From: Shinella sp. CPCC 101442
Lineage (GTDB): Bacteria; Pseudomonadota; Alphaproteobacteria; Rhizobiales; Rhizobiaceae
Direction of reading: 5' to 3'
DNA: 64,000 bases
NCBI RefSeq assembly: GCF_024704725.1
Contig: NZ_JALIQS010000003.1
Coordinates: forward strand, 744,001-808,000
In this document: positions 54,708-63,729 of the stretch, one piece after another
Layout: every line of letters begins with the position of its first letter
How positions within the stretch are numbered: the stretch's first letter is position 1
The notes under the pieces: generated by a model
Told to the model about the DNA's origin: nothing
Databases searched by the model: none
Seen by the model: only the letters and a program-made list of their open reading frames with translations
Position numbers and translations under genes: made by a program

Positions 54708-55520
54708 TCAGCCCGCCAGTTCCTCGGCGCGCGTGCGGGCGGCGGCAATCGCCTTGTCGAAAAGCGGCTGCATGCCATCCTCGGCCATGAGGACAGAGAG
54801 GGCGGCGGCCGTGGTGCCGCCGGGCGACGTCACGTTCTGGCGCAGCCGGCTGGCGTCGTCGGGGGACTGGTGAAGCAGTTCACCAGCCCCCGCGACGGTT
54901 TCCCGTGCGAGACGCATGGCGAGGTCCGCCGGCAGGCCTGCTTTACGGCCTGCCTCCGCCATGCACTCTACGAGATAGAAGACATAAGCCGGACCGCTGC
55001 CCGAGACTGCCGTGACAGCGTCGATATCGCCCTCGGTTGCGACCCATTCGACGGGGCCGCTGACCTTGAGCAGGGAATGCACGAAATCGCGCTGCGCGGC
55101 GGTGACACGCGCATTGGCGAAAGCCCCCGTGACGCCGCGGCCGATCATTGCCGGCGTGTTCGGCATGGCGCGCACGGTGGCGGCCTCGCCGAGATGGCTT
55201 TCGAGATTGGCGATGGTCTTGCCGGCCGCAACAGAAACGATCACCGTTTCGGGGCCGACGAGCCCCTTCAGCGGCGGCAGAACCTGATCGATGACCTGCG
55301 GCTTGACGGCGACGAAGATCACGCCGGCCTTCACGCCATCAGGCGCGGAGGTCTCGTGGCGCGCGCCATTGTCGGCGATCAACTTGGCCATGAAAGGCGA
55401 CGGGCCGGGATCGATGACGAGGATGGAAGAGCCGGCAATGCCGCTCTTCAGCCATCCCGCGAGCATGGCGCCGCCCATATTGCCGGCGCCGATGAGAACG
55501 ATGGGATCCGAAACCGACAT
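54708..55520 (-). CDS. proC: Pyrroline-5-carboxylate reductase
   Basis: A 270-residue ProC, the normal length. The NADPH fold is VLIGAGNMGGAMLAGWLKSG at residue 9, FVAVKPQVIDQVLPPLKGLV near 70, and the family signature AVSGSGPAYVFYLVECMAEAGRKAGL near 165, with TSPGGTTAAALSVL at the C-terminus. It makes the last step of proline synthesis. It follows ybjN by two bases on the same strand, so both are transcribed together. Confidence 0.95.
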   Translation of the reverse strand: MSVSDPIVLIGAGNMGGAMLAGWLKSGIAGSSILVIDPGPSPFMAKLIADNGARHETSAPDGVKAGVIFVAVKPQVIDQVLPPLKGLVGPETVIVSVAAGKTIANLESHLGEAATVRAMPNTPAMIGRGVTGAFANARVTAAQRDFVHSLLKVSGPVEWVATEGDIDAVTAVSGSGPAYVFYLVECMAEAGRKAGLPADLAMRLARETVAGAGELLHQSPDDASRLRQNVTSPGGTTAAALSVLMAEDGMQPLFDKAIAAARTRAEELAG

Positions 55521-55522
55521 TC

Positions 55523-56023
55523 TTATGCTTCTCCAACCGTTTCGAACAGCACAGCATCAACGGCGGACTGGGCATCCATGCCGGACCAGACGACGAACTG
55601 GAAGGCCTGGAAATAGGCCTCGCAGGCTTCAAGCGCGCTGGACAGCAGCACTTCGACCTGGCGGTTGGTGGGCTCGGCGCCACCGGCCAGCAGCAGCGAC
55701 TGGCGGAAGATCACGACATCTTCCCGGCGCCACAGGTCGAAATGCCCCATGAGCACCTGACCGTTCACATGTGACAGCAGGCAATGCACTTCGTTGACAC
55801 GGCTTTCGGGGACCTTGATATCGAAGGCGCAGGCAAGATGCAGCGCCTCGAACTCTTCCATCCAGGAAAAGGAGACGTGGTAGTCGGCCCACTTGCCTTC
55901 GACCGTCATGGCGATTTCGTCTTCGCCGGAGCGTTCGAACGTCCAATCATTGTTGGCCGCGACGAACTCGATCATATCGACCGGGTTGGACTGACGCCCG
56001 ATATCCAATTCCATAAGGCTCAT
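55523..56023 (-). CDS. YbjN domain-containing protein
   Basis: A 166-residue protein with one YbjN/type III chaperone-like fold: RQSNPVDMIEFVAANNDWTFERSGEDEIAMTVEGKWADYHVSFSWMEEFEALHLACAFDIK, then LLSHVNGQVLMGHFDLWRREDVVIFRQSLLL. E. coli YbjN affects motility and stress, but the molecular role is unknown. GAAGGTG precedes the ATG. It is upstream of proC with only two bases between, a conserved pairing in this order of bacteria, so a joint role is possible. Confidence 0.88.
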   Translation of the reverse strand: MSLMELDIGRQSNPVDMIEFVAANNDWTFERSGEDEIAMTVEGKWADYHVSFSWMEEFEALHLACAFDIKVPESRVNEVHCLLSHVNGQVLMGHFDLWRREDVVIFRQSLLLAGGAEPTNRQVEVLLSSALEACEAYFQAFQFVVWSGMDAQSAVDAVLFETVGEA

Positions 56024-56415
56024 GCATCACCTTCAAGGCCGGAAGGCATGCGCCATCGTGCTCACACACACGACGCGGGCAAACCATACTCCGGATACAA
56101 CACTGAATGATTGCTCGGCACTTTGCACACTCTGGACGACTTACCCTGCCCGAAGCTTGCGTTGCCTGTTTCGAATCATCATTTAAAATCAGTGTATAAC
56201 GGCGGAGTCACGACGCCAGCCCCCGGCCTGCCATTTTCTCCGCACGGTTGTGGACAGAGCCTGCAAAAAAGATTCAGGATGGGGGCTTAAGAGACTCTGC
56301 CGAAAGAGCTTTTCGGGAGTGTCCACAGGGGTAAAATTTTTATTAAAAAAAACGGTTGGCGCGGGGTGAATCACGCCAACCGAGTCTTGTGGAGTAAAAC
56401 CTGTCCTGAAACGGC
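56024..56415. other. Intergenic region between ybjN and ubiK-like gene
   Basis: About 390 bases. An AT-rich stretch (56331-56352), two mirror 8-mers TGTGGACA (56251-56258) and TGTCCACA (56319-56326) and the ubiK terminator lie here. The ybjN-proC promoter must be in the left part on the minus strand but was not pinned down. Confidence 0.45.
56342..56385 (-). terminator. Rho-independent terminator after ubiK-like gene
   Basis: On the minus strand a 9-bp stem CGGTTGGCG/CGCCAACCG is followed by T8, about 30 bases after the stop of the ubiK-like gene. Confidence 0.85.
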
Positions 56416-56673
56416 TCAACTACCCGCGTTGAGGCGGGCTTCCAGCGCCTCGATGCGCTTCAGGAGCGCGTCGTTTTCGTCGCGTGCCTTGATCGCCATT
56501 TCACGCACCGCCTCGAATTCCTCGCGCTTGACGAGATCCATGCCGTTGATGAAGCGCTCGGCCTGGGCGCGGAACACGGTCTCGGCCTCCTTGCGCACGC
56601 CCTGGGCAGCGCCGGCGGCGTCGGTCATCAGCTTGGCGAAGTCGTCGAGAATGCGGTTCGCACCTGTCGTCAT
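56416..56673 (-). CDS. ubiK: BMFP/UbiK-like accessory protein
   Basis: An 85-residue protein of the YqiC/BMFP family: MTTGANRILDDFAKLMTDAAGAAQGVRKEAETVFRAQAERFINGMDLVKREEFEAVREMAIKARDENDALLKRIEALEARL. The first half binds membranes and the second half is a trimeric coiled coil. In E. coli the homologue UbiK aids aerobic ubiquinone synthesis; the assignment here is by family only. GGAGGACAG precedes the ATG at 56673. It is divergent from lgt. Confidence 0.85.
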   Translation of the reverse strand: MTTGANRILDDFAKLMTDAAGAAQGVRKEAETVFRAQAERFINGMDLVKREEFEAVREMAIKARDENDALLKRIEALEARLNAGS

Positions 56674-56885
56674 GGTCTGTCCTCCCTTGGGGGATCGATG
56701 GTCCAGCGGGCCTGTCACGGCCCACGCTCTGGGACTGAGGTAGGGTCTGAAAGCCCGCCTTGCAAGCGGATTCCGGTGGATCGCCGCCCGTTCTGGCGGG
56801 TTGAGGTCCGTCTATCACGATTTATCGCCTTGACCCTGCCATGCCACGTCGCCATCTTCCCCGCGAAACCCGGAAGACATAAGCC

Positions 56886-57728
56886 TTGACGAATATTACA
56901 AACCTCTTCGCCATCATGCCCTACCCGGAAATCGATCCGGTCGCCTTTTCGATCGGCCCGATCGCCGTGCACTGGTACGGCATCGCCTATGTCATCGGCA
57001 TCCTGCTCGGCTGGTTCTATGCCCGCCGGCTGGTCGAGACGCCGCGGCTGTGGGCCGGTGAAGCGCCCGCGACACGCGTGCAGCTCGACGACTTCCTCGT
57101 CTGGGCCGCCGTCGGCATCATTCTCGGCGGCCGCATCGGCTATATCCTGTTCTACGATTTCCCCAATGTCGCGGCCGACCCGCTGCGCGCCCTCCAGGTG
57201 TGGAACGGCGGCATGTCCTTCCACGGCGGCTTTGCCGGCACCACGCTCGCCATGATCCTGTTTGCGCGGCGCAACAGCATCCCGATCTGGAGCCTGTTCG
57301 ATATCGTCGCCGCCGTCGTTCCGATCGGCCTGTTCTTCGGCCGCGTCGCCAATTTCGTCAACGGCGAGCTCTGGGGCCGCCTGTCGGATGCGCCCTGGGC
57401 GGTGATCTTCCCGGAAGCCGGTCCCTTCGCACGCCATCCGAGCCAGCTCTATGAAGCCGGTCTCGAAGGCGTCTTGCTGCTCGCGGTTCTGGCCATCGCC
57501 ATCTACCGTTTTGGCGCTCTGAAGCGTCCCGGCCTCGTCACCGGACTTTTCGTCGCGGGCTATGCGCTGTCACGCATCACCGTCGAGTTCTTCCGCGAAC
57601 CGGATCCGCAGCTCGGCTATCTCTTCGGCGGCTGGCTGACTATGGGCATGCTGCTTTCGCTGCCGATGGTCGCCGTCGGTCTCTGGGCGATTTTTCGCGC
57701 CCGTGCGGCCCATCCGGCCAGCGCCTGA
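56886..57728 (+). CDS. lgt: Prolipoprotein diacylglyceryl transferase Lgt
   Basis: A 280-residue membrane enzyme with seven segments. The signature [14 protein letters not shown] is near residue 155, [10 protein letters not shown] near 85, FHGGFAG near 113 and HPSQLYEAG near 185, all containing the invariant residues. It transfers diacylglycerol from phosphatidylglycerol to the cysteine of prolipoproteins, the first step of lipoprotein maturation, and would serve the two lipoproteins in this window. The start shown is TTG at 56886 with GGAAG upstream; ATG at 56916 ([11 protein letters not shown]) is an equally likely start. Confidence 0.94.
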   Translation: MTNITNLFAIMPYPEIDPVAFSIGPIAVHWYGIAYVIGILLGWFYARRLVETPRLWAGEAPATRVQLDDFLVWAAVGIILGGRIGYILFYDFPNVAADPLRALQVWNGGMSFHGGFAGTTLAMILFARRNSIPIWSLFDIVAAVVPIGLFFGRVANFVNGELWGRLSDAPWAVIFPEAGPFARHPSQLYEAGLEGVLLLAVLAIAIYRFGALKRPGLVTGLFVAGYALSRITVEFFREPDPQLGYLFGGWLTMGMLLSLPMVAVGLWAIFRARAAHPASA

Positions 57729-57740
57729 GCGGACGCCGCC

Positions 57741-58841
57741 ATGACGACACCCCTTGCCCGCAAGATCAAGGCGCTGATCCGCACCAACGGCCCGATCAGC
57801 GTCACCGACTATTTCGCGCTCTGCCTCGCGGACCCGCAACATGGCTACTATCGCACACGCGATCCCTTCGGCCGCGCCGGCGATTTCATCACGGCACCGG
57901 AAGTCAGCCAGTTGTTCGGTGAAATGCTCGGCATTTTCCTCGTCCATGCCTGGCAGAAACATGGCGGGCCGGAAATCGTGCGCATCGCCGAGATCGGTCC
58001 CGGTCGCGGCACGATGATGGCCGACATGCTGCGCGTCGTGCACAGGCTGGCCCCGCAGCTCTATGACAGCGCCACCTTCCACCTCATCGAGACCAGCCCG
58101 AAACTGCGCACCATCCAGCATGAGACGCTCGGCACCCATGCCGCGCGCGCCAGCTGGCACGACAGTTTCGAGGAGCTTCCTGACGGTTTCGTGCTGCTCG
58201 CCGCCAACGAACTGTTCGACGCCATTCCGATCCGCCAGTTCATCAAGACCACCGCCGGCTTCCGCGAACGCCTGGTCGGCCTCGATGCCGAGGACGAACT
58301 GACCTTTGCCGCCGGCGTCGCGACCCTTGATCCCGCCGCGCTGCCGGATCACCACAAAAGCGTGCCGCACGGCACGATCTTCGAGATCGCCCCGGCGCGC
58401 GAGGCCGTCATGGCGACGATCGGCGAGCGCATCGCCCGCTTCGGCGGCTCGGCCGTCGTCATCGACTACGGCCACTTCGTCACCGGCTTCGGCGATACGC
58501 TGCAAGCGGTGCTGAAACACGATTTCGACGCCCCGCTCGCCCATCCCGGCGAAGCCGATCTCACGAGCCATGTGGATTTCGAACGCCTTGCGGGAGCCGC
58601 CGCAAGCGCCGGCCTTCATGTGCACGGCATGTTGCACCAGGGCGACTTCCTCGTCGGCCTGGGCATCGGCGAACGCGCCTCCGCGCTCGGGCGCAACCGC
58701 GACGCTGAGACGCAGCAATCCATCCTTGCCGATGTCGACCGGCTCGCCGGCTCCGGTGCCGGAAAAATGGGCGATCTTTTCAAGGTTCTGGCCGTCGGCA
58801 GCGCGCCGCTCTCGCTCTTTCCTTTCCGCCAGCCGGATTGA
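57741..58841 (+). CDS. Class I methyltransferase, MidA/NDUFAF7 family
   Basis: A 366-residue SAM-dependent methyltransferase (DUF185). The opening LARKIKALIRTNGPISVTDYFALCLADPQHGYYRTRDPFGRAGDFITAPEVSQLFGEMLG is the NDUFAF7/MidA signature, and motif I is IAEIGPGRGTMMADMLRV near residue 77. NDUFAF7 methylates an arginine of complex I subunit NDUFS2, so this bacterial form may act on NuoD. The gene starts 12 bases after lgt and is probably co-transcribed with it, as is usual in rhizobia. Confidence 0.9.
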   Translation: MTTPLARKIKALIRTNGPISVTDYFALCLADPQHGYYRTRDPFGRAGDFITAPEVSQLFGEMLGIFLVHAWQKHGGPEIVRIAEIGPGRGTMMADMLRVVHRLAPQLYDSATFHLIETSPKLRTIQHETLGTHAARASWHDSFEELPDGFVLLAANELFDAIPIRQFIKTTAGFRERLVGLDAEDELTFAAGVATLDPAALPDHHKSVPHGTIFEIAPAREAVMATIGERIARFGGSAVVIDYGHFVTGFGDTLQAVLKHDFDAPLAHPGEADLTSHVDFERLAGAAASAGLHVHGMLHQGDFLVGLGIGERASALGRNRDAETQQSILADVDRLAGSGAGKMGDLFKVLAVGSAPLSLFPFRQPD

Positions 58842-58939
58842 CAGGCCGGAAAAGGCCGGACAACATCCGGCCCGATCTGCACCCCGCATCCCCGGCCGCG
58901 TTCCTGCCTGGCGACCATCCAAAACTCAGCCGAGAGATC

Positions 58940-59731
58940 ATGAAGGACCAAGCGCTCCCCTCCCCGATCGAAAGCCCGCTTCTGGCCGACCGCGCCGGAC
59001 GTGCTGCGCAGCACGGCTTCTTCACGCGTTCCGGCGGCGTTTCCGACGGCATCTATCGGGGCCTCAATGTCGGACTGGGCTCGAAGGACGAGCGCGAGAA
59101 CGTTCACGAGAATCGCGCCCGCGTCGCCCGCTGGTTCTCCGCAAAACCGGAAAAGCTCGCGACCGTGCATCAGGTCCATTCGCCCGATGTCGTCGTCGTC
59201 GACGAAACCTACGATGGCGCACGGCCGCAGGCCGATGCCCTGGTCAGCGCCACACCCGGTGTCGTGCTCGGCGTGCTGGCGGCCGATTGCGGCCCGATCC
59301 TCTTTTGCGACCCCGAGGCCCGTGTCGTCGGTGCCGCCCATGCCGGCTGGAAGGGCGCTCTCTATGGCGTGCTGGAAAACACCATTGCTGCCATGGAAAC
59401 GCTCGGCGCGACACGCGGCAACATCCTTGCCAGTCTCGGCCCGTCGATAAGCCGGCGGAACTACGAGGTCGGCCCTGAATTCATCGAGCGCTTCCTCGCC
59501 GTCGACAAGGCCTATGAGCGCTATTTCACACCTTCTGGCAAGGAAGGACACGGGATGTTCGACCTGCCGGGCCTGACGACGCAGCGGCTCGTCAATGCGG
59601 GCGTGACGGCGGAAAATCTCGACATCTGCACCTATCCCGACGAGGATCGCTTCTTCTCCTACCGGCGCACCACGCACCGGCAGGAACCGGACTATGGCCG
59701 CCAGATCTCGGCGATCATGGTTAGGGCCTGA
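58940..59731 (+). CDS. pgeF: Laccase-domain protein (PgeF/YlmD family)
   Basis: A 263-residue protein. HGFFTRSGGVSDGIYRGLNVG near residue 20, VHQVHSPDVVVVD near 75, LGVLAADCGPILFCDPEARVVGAAHAGWKGALYGVLENTI near 115 contain the Cys and two His that bind zinc; NLDICTYPDEDRFFSYRR ends the domain. Despite the laccase name, the family cleaves adenosine and related purine nucleosides, and in E. coli corrects peptidoglycan peptides. An upstream TTG at 58838 overlaps midA, but the ATG at 58940 fits the family length. Third gene of the lgt operon. Confidence 0.88.
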   Translation: MKDQALPSPIESPLLADRAGRAAQHGFFTRSGGVSDGIYRGLNVGLGSKDERENVHENRARVARWFSAKPEKLATVHQVHSPDVVVVDETYDGARPQADALVSATPGVVLGVLAADCGPILFCDPEARVVGAAHAGWKGALYGVLENTIAAMETLGATRGNILASLGPSISRRNYEVGPEFIERFLAVDKAYERYFTPSGKEGHGMFDLPGLTTQRLVNAGVTAENLDICTYPDEDRFFSYRRTTHRQEPDYGRQISAIMVRA

Positions 59732-59767
59732 CGCCCGCACAAAACAAACAGGACGAGGGAGACACCC

Positions 59768-60919
59768 ATGGCACTTCACTTCGATAGCGAGGAATACGCC
59801 AACCGGCTCCAGCGCCTCACCTCCCGGATGCGGGAGGAAAAGCTCGACGCCATGCTGCTCTTCGCGCAGGAGAGCACCTACTGGCTGACGGGCTATGACA
59901 CCTTCGGCTACTGTTTCTTCCAGACGCTCGTCGTCAAGGCGAACGGCCAGATGGTGCTGCTGACACGCTCCGCGGACCTGCGCCAGGCACGCCGCACATC
60001 CACCATCGAGAAGATCGAGGTCTGGATCGACCGCGTCAACGCCGACCCGACGATGGACCTGAAGAACCTCCTGTCCGATCTCGATCTGCTCGGCTGCCGC
60101 ATCGGCGTCGAATATGACACGCATGGCCTGACCGGCCGCAATGCGCGCCTCCTCGACAACCAGCTCCAGAGTTTCGGCGAGCTCATCGACGCCTCCACGA
60201 TCGTCAGCCGCCTGCGTCTCATCAAGAGCCCGGCCGAGATCGCCTATGTCGAACGCGCCGCCGCCCTTTCGGATGAGGCTCTGGATGCGGCGCTGCCGCT
60301 CATCAAGGCCGGTGGCGACGAGGCAGCGATCCTTGCCGCCCTGCAGAACGCCGTCCTGTCGGGCGGCGGCGATTATGCGGCCAACGAATTCGTCATCGGC
60401 TCGGGTGACGATGCCTTGCTCGTGCGTTCGAAGTCCGGCCGCCGCCGGCTGGAGGAGCAGGATCAGCTCAGCCTCCAGTGGGCGGGCGTCAGCGCGCGCT
60501 ACCACGCGCCGATGATGCGCACCGCCGTCATCGGCCAGCCGACCGCGCGCCACCGCGAACTGTACAGCGCCTGCCGCGAGACCATCCAGGCGATGGAAAT
60601 GGTGCTGCGGCCCGGCAATACTTTCGGCACGGTCTTCGAGACCCATGCCCGCATCCTCGATGAACGCGGCCTGGCCCGTCACCGGCTGAATTCCTGCGGC
60701 TATTCCGTCGGCGCGCGTTTCGCGCCCTCCTGGATGGAACACCAGCTGTTCCTTTCCGGCAATCCACAGGAGATAGAGCCGAACATGTCGGTCTTCGTGC
60801 ACACGATCCTGCTCGATTCCGACAGCGGCACCGCCATGACGCTTGGCCAGACCTATCTCACGACGACAGACACGCCAAAGCCGCTTTCCCGTTACGGGCT
60901 CGATTTCATCGAGGTTTGA
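59768..60919 (+). CDS. M24-fold protein lacking metal ligands
   Basis: A 383-residue creatinase/Xaa-Pro-peptidase-like protein. Creatinase N-terminal domain: residues about 10-140 (YANRLQRLTSRMREEKLDAMLLFAQESTYWLTGYDTF). Pita-bread domain: RLRLIKSPAEIAYVERAAALSDEALDAAL onward. The two-metal aspartates are missing (LQWAGVSARYHAPMMRT where active enzymes have D...SDxTRT), as are the histidine (SCGYSVG in place of GHGIG) and the final glutamate (LGQTYLTT). Related proteins without metal exist, such as creatinase and ectoine hydrolase DoeA, so it may be a metal-independent hydrolase. GAGGGAG precedes the ATG. Substrate unknown. Confidence 0.8.
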   Translation: MALHFDSEEYANRLQRLTSRMREEKLDAMLLFAQESTYWLTGYDTFGYCFFQTLVVKANGQMVLLTRSADLRQARRTSTIEKIEVWIDRVNADPTMDLKNLLSDLDLLGCRIGVEYDTHGLTGRNARLLDNQLQSFGELIDASTIVSRLRLIKSPAEIAYVERAAALSDEALDAALPLIKAGGDEAAILAALQNAVLSGGGDYAANEFVIGSGDDALLVRSKSGRRRLEEQDQLSLQWAGVSARYHAPMMRTAVIGQPTARHRELYSACRETIQAMEMVLRPGNTFGTVFETHARILDERGLARHRLNSCGYSVGARFAPSWMEHQLFLSGNPQEIEPNMSVFVHTILLDSDSGTAMTLGQTYLTTTDTPKPLSRYGLDFIEV

Positions 60920-60951
60920 TTGCGCAATCCCAGGCTCGCGAGATCCTGTAA

Positions 60952-60980
60952 TTGACAGGGCTTTGAGGGCCACCCATAAA
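60952..60980 (+). promoter_or_regulatory. Predicted promoter for the lipoprotein gene
   Basis: TTGACA (60952-60957), 17-base spacer, CATAAA (60975-60980). A near-consensus sigma-70 promoter about 50 bases before the lipoprotein start. Confidence 0.55.
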
Positions 60981-61033
60981 TCGTTGCGGGGAACGGAAGG
61001 GCAAAAGCCCTTCGAAGGACACGGACGACAAGG

Positions 61034-61798
61034 ATGCACGAGCTGATGAAGCGGCTGGCAGTGATCGGCCTCATCGCGACCCTTTCCGGCTGCAACAGCA
61101 CGGATGCGCTGACGCCGCAGGTCGATGTCGGTGGCGGTTTCAATTCGCCGCCCGTCACGCAGCGCGATCTCGACCAGATGAGTGCCCAGACGACGCCCGT
61201 CACCACGACAACGCAACAGACCGCTTTCGCCACCCCCGCCGAAACAGGCACCACGACAGGCGCGGAAACAGCCGGCACGCTGCAGGGCCAGGCCGATGCG
61301 TTGGCGCGCAACAATGCCGGCAGCAGAACCACGACCGACACTGCGCTTGCCCGCGAAACGGCCCAGCGTTCGCTGGCCGCCGAAACCTCCGGCGGCGCGG
61401 AAGACGTCGCCGTCGCCTCGCCAGCAAAATCCAGCGAGACGATTCGCTTCCTGCCGATCATCGGCGCGCCGGTCGAAGCCGTGACGCCGCTTTCCAAGCG
61501 CCTCGGCGCGGAGGCGCGCTCCAACGGCCTGACGATCCGCAGTGCGTCGGACAATTCCAGCAAGTACATTCTGAAAGGCTACTTCTCGGCCGTGAACGAC
61601 AACAGCAAGACGACCGTCGTCTATGTCTGGGACGTGCTCGATGGCCAGGGGGCACGACTGCATCGCATCCAGGGGCAGGAGACCGTTCCGGGCACGGCGT
61701 CCGATCCCTGGTCGGCGGTTCCCGCCCGCACGATGGAAGGCATCGCGCAGAAAACCATCCGCGAATATCTAGACTGGCGTGGTTCGGCGCCCGGTTAA
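61034..61798 (+). CDS. Lipoprotein of unknown function
   Basis: A 254-residue precursor with a lipobox (LSGC near residue 19) for lipidation by Lgt. A long linker rich in T, A and Q (residues about 40-130) leads to a folded C-terminal domain: IRFLPIIGAPVEAVTPLSKRLGAEARSNGLTIRSASDNSSKYILKGYFSAVNDNSKTTVVYVWDVLDGQGARLHRIQGQE. The layout resembles rhizobial outer-membrane lipoproteins of unknown role; it stands directly upstream of prs. The C-terminal fold with K-x-x-L-x-G-x-F-S pattern is like LPS-assembly or DUF-type lipoproteins but no match is certain. A second start at 61046 is possible. Confidence 0.75.
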   Translation: MHELMKRLAVIGLIATLSGCNSTDALTPQVDVGGGFNSPPVTQRDLDQMSAQTTPVTTTTQQTAFATPAETGTTTGAETAGTLQGQADALARNNAGSRTTTDTALARETAQRSLAAETSGGAEDVAVASPAKSSETIRFLPIIGAPVEAVTPLSKRLGAEARSNGLTIRSASDNSSKYILKGYFSAVNDNSKTTVVYVWDVLDGQGARLHRIQGQETVPGTASDPWSAVPARTMEGIAQKTIREYLDWRGSAPG

Positions 61799-61924
61799 GA
61801 GCCACAGAACGTTAAATCACAGCGAAATGCGGAGATTCGCTTTCTGAAGGTGGCAAGGGCCTTGCATTCGAGGGTCTAGCCCCTTAAACGCCCCCCCATC
61901 AGCAGAATAACAGGCGGACCATAG

Positions 61925-62857
<933 letters not shown>

Positions 62858-62881
62858 GCGGACGGCAATTTCACTGTTCCT

Positions 62882-62917
62882 GAGCCTGCGCGCCCGTTTC
62901 GGTTGCGCAGGCTTTTT
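62882..62917 (+). terminator. Rho-independent terminator after prs
   Basis: An 8-bp stem GCCTGCGC/GCGCAGGC with a 13-base loop is followed by TTTTT. Confidence 0.8.
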
Positions 62918-63012
62918 ATTGGCGCAACTCCGCCCTGCTTTTTTGTTCACGGCCGATATCGGTCCGATCAAATTTGCGTTAGGGTCGACCCAGATTCGCG
63001 AGGAGGAATCCT

Positions 63013-63663
63013 ATGATATCACTATCTTTCTTCAGCCGCCTGACAGCACGCGCCGCCATCCTTCTTGCTGCGGGCACGCTTGCGGCCTGCCAGGTCGAGG
63101 TCGATGAAGGCCGGCCGGATTATCGTCCCCGTCCGCAGGCCTGCACGATGGAATATATGCCCGTCTGCGGCACGCGCGGCGGCGAAATCCAGACCTTCCC
63201 CAATGCCTGTGAAGCACGTTCGAACGGTTATCGCATCGTCAGCCGCGGCGAATGCCGCTTTGGCGGCCGGCCCGATCCGCGGCCGGACGAAGGCCGTGCC
63301 TGCACACGGGAATACGCGCCGGTCTGCGGCTCGCGCGGCCGCGACCGCCAGACCTTCGCAAACGCCTGCGAGGCGCGCTCGAGCGGCTTTGATGTGATCG
63401 GTCGCGGCGAGTGCCAATCACGCCGCCCGGACACCGGCTGGCAGGACCAGAGCCGGGATCGCGACGATCGCTCGAGCCGTGAGCGCAGAAGAGACCGGGA
63501 TCGCGAGCGCAGCGACAACAGACGCCAGGACGCCGATATCAGGCTCGGCCTCGACGACAGCGGCACGCGGGCGGATCGCATCGGACGCGAAGACCGCGAG
63601 CAGGATCCCCGCTGCGCGGACAAGCGCCGGGCAAAACGCGACCCGGCCTGCGCCGTAAACTGA
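63013..63663 (+). CDS. Lipoprotein with two Kazal-type domains
   Basis: A 216-residue precursor. Signal peptide with lipobox (AAC near residue 26), then two repeats of about 40 residues: CTMEYMPVCGTRGGEIQTFPNACEARSNGYRIVSRGEC and CTREYAPVCGSRGRDRQTFANACEARSSGFDVIGRGEC. They match the Kazal pattern C-x-x-x-Y-x-P-V-C-G ... N-x-C-x-A-R ... G-E-C but have four cysteines each, not six. The C-terminal third is very rich in R and D, disordered, ending in RCADKRRAKRDPACAVN with two more cysteines. Kazal domains inhibit serine proteases; here targets are unknown. AGGAGG precedes the ATG. Probably attached to the outer membrane facing the periplasm or outside. Confidence 0.85.
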   Translation: MISLSFFSRLTARAAILLAAGTLAACQVEVDEGRPDYRPRPQACTMEYMPVCGTRGGEIQTFPNACEARSNGYRIVSRGECRFGGRPDPRPDEGRACTREYAPVCGSRGRDRQTFANACEARSSGFDVIGRGECQSRRPDTGWQDQSRDRDDRSSRERRRDRDRERSDNRRQDADIRLGLDDSGTRADRIGREDREQDPRCADKRRAKRDPACAVN

Positions 63664-63683
63664 GGCAGCCGCCAACCGAACAG

Positions 63684-63714
63684 AAAAGCCCGCCATTCGC
63701 ATGGCGGGCTTTTT
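63684..63714. terminator. Terminator between Kazal lipoprotein and DUF779 gene
   Basis: A 9-bp stem GCCCGCCAT/ATGGCGGGC with loop TCGC and flanking A and T runs serves two convergent genes. Confidence 0.85.
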
Positions 63715-63729
63715 CATGCGCGCACCGGC

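Noticed and set aside
56243-56352. Chromosomal replication origin
   Set aside because: Two weak DnaA-like boxes are too few, and none of the genes that flank rhizobial origins (such as hemE) are near.
56189-56419. A 76-codon minus-strand frame in the ybjN-ubiK gap
   Set aside because: It overlaps the ubiK terminator and stop, with no ribosome site.
58616-61663. A 1015-codon antisense frame across pgeF, the M24 gene and the lipoprotein
   Set aside because: It mirrors three well-supported genes on the other strand and has no recognisable domain.
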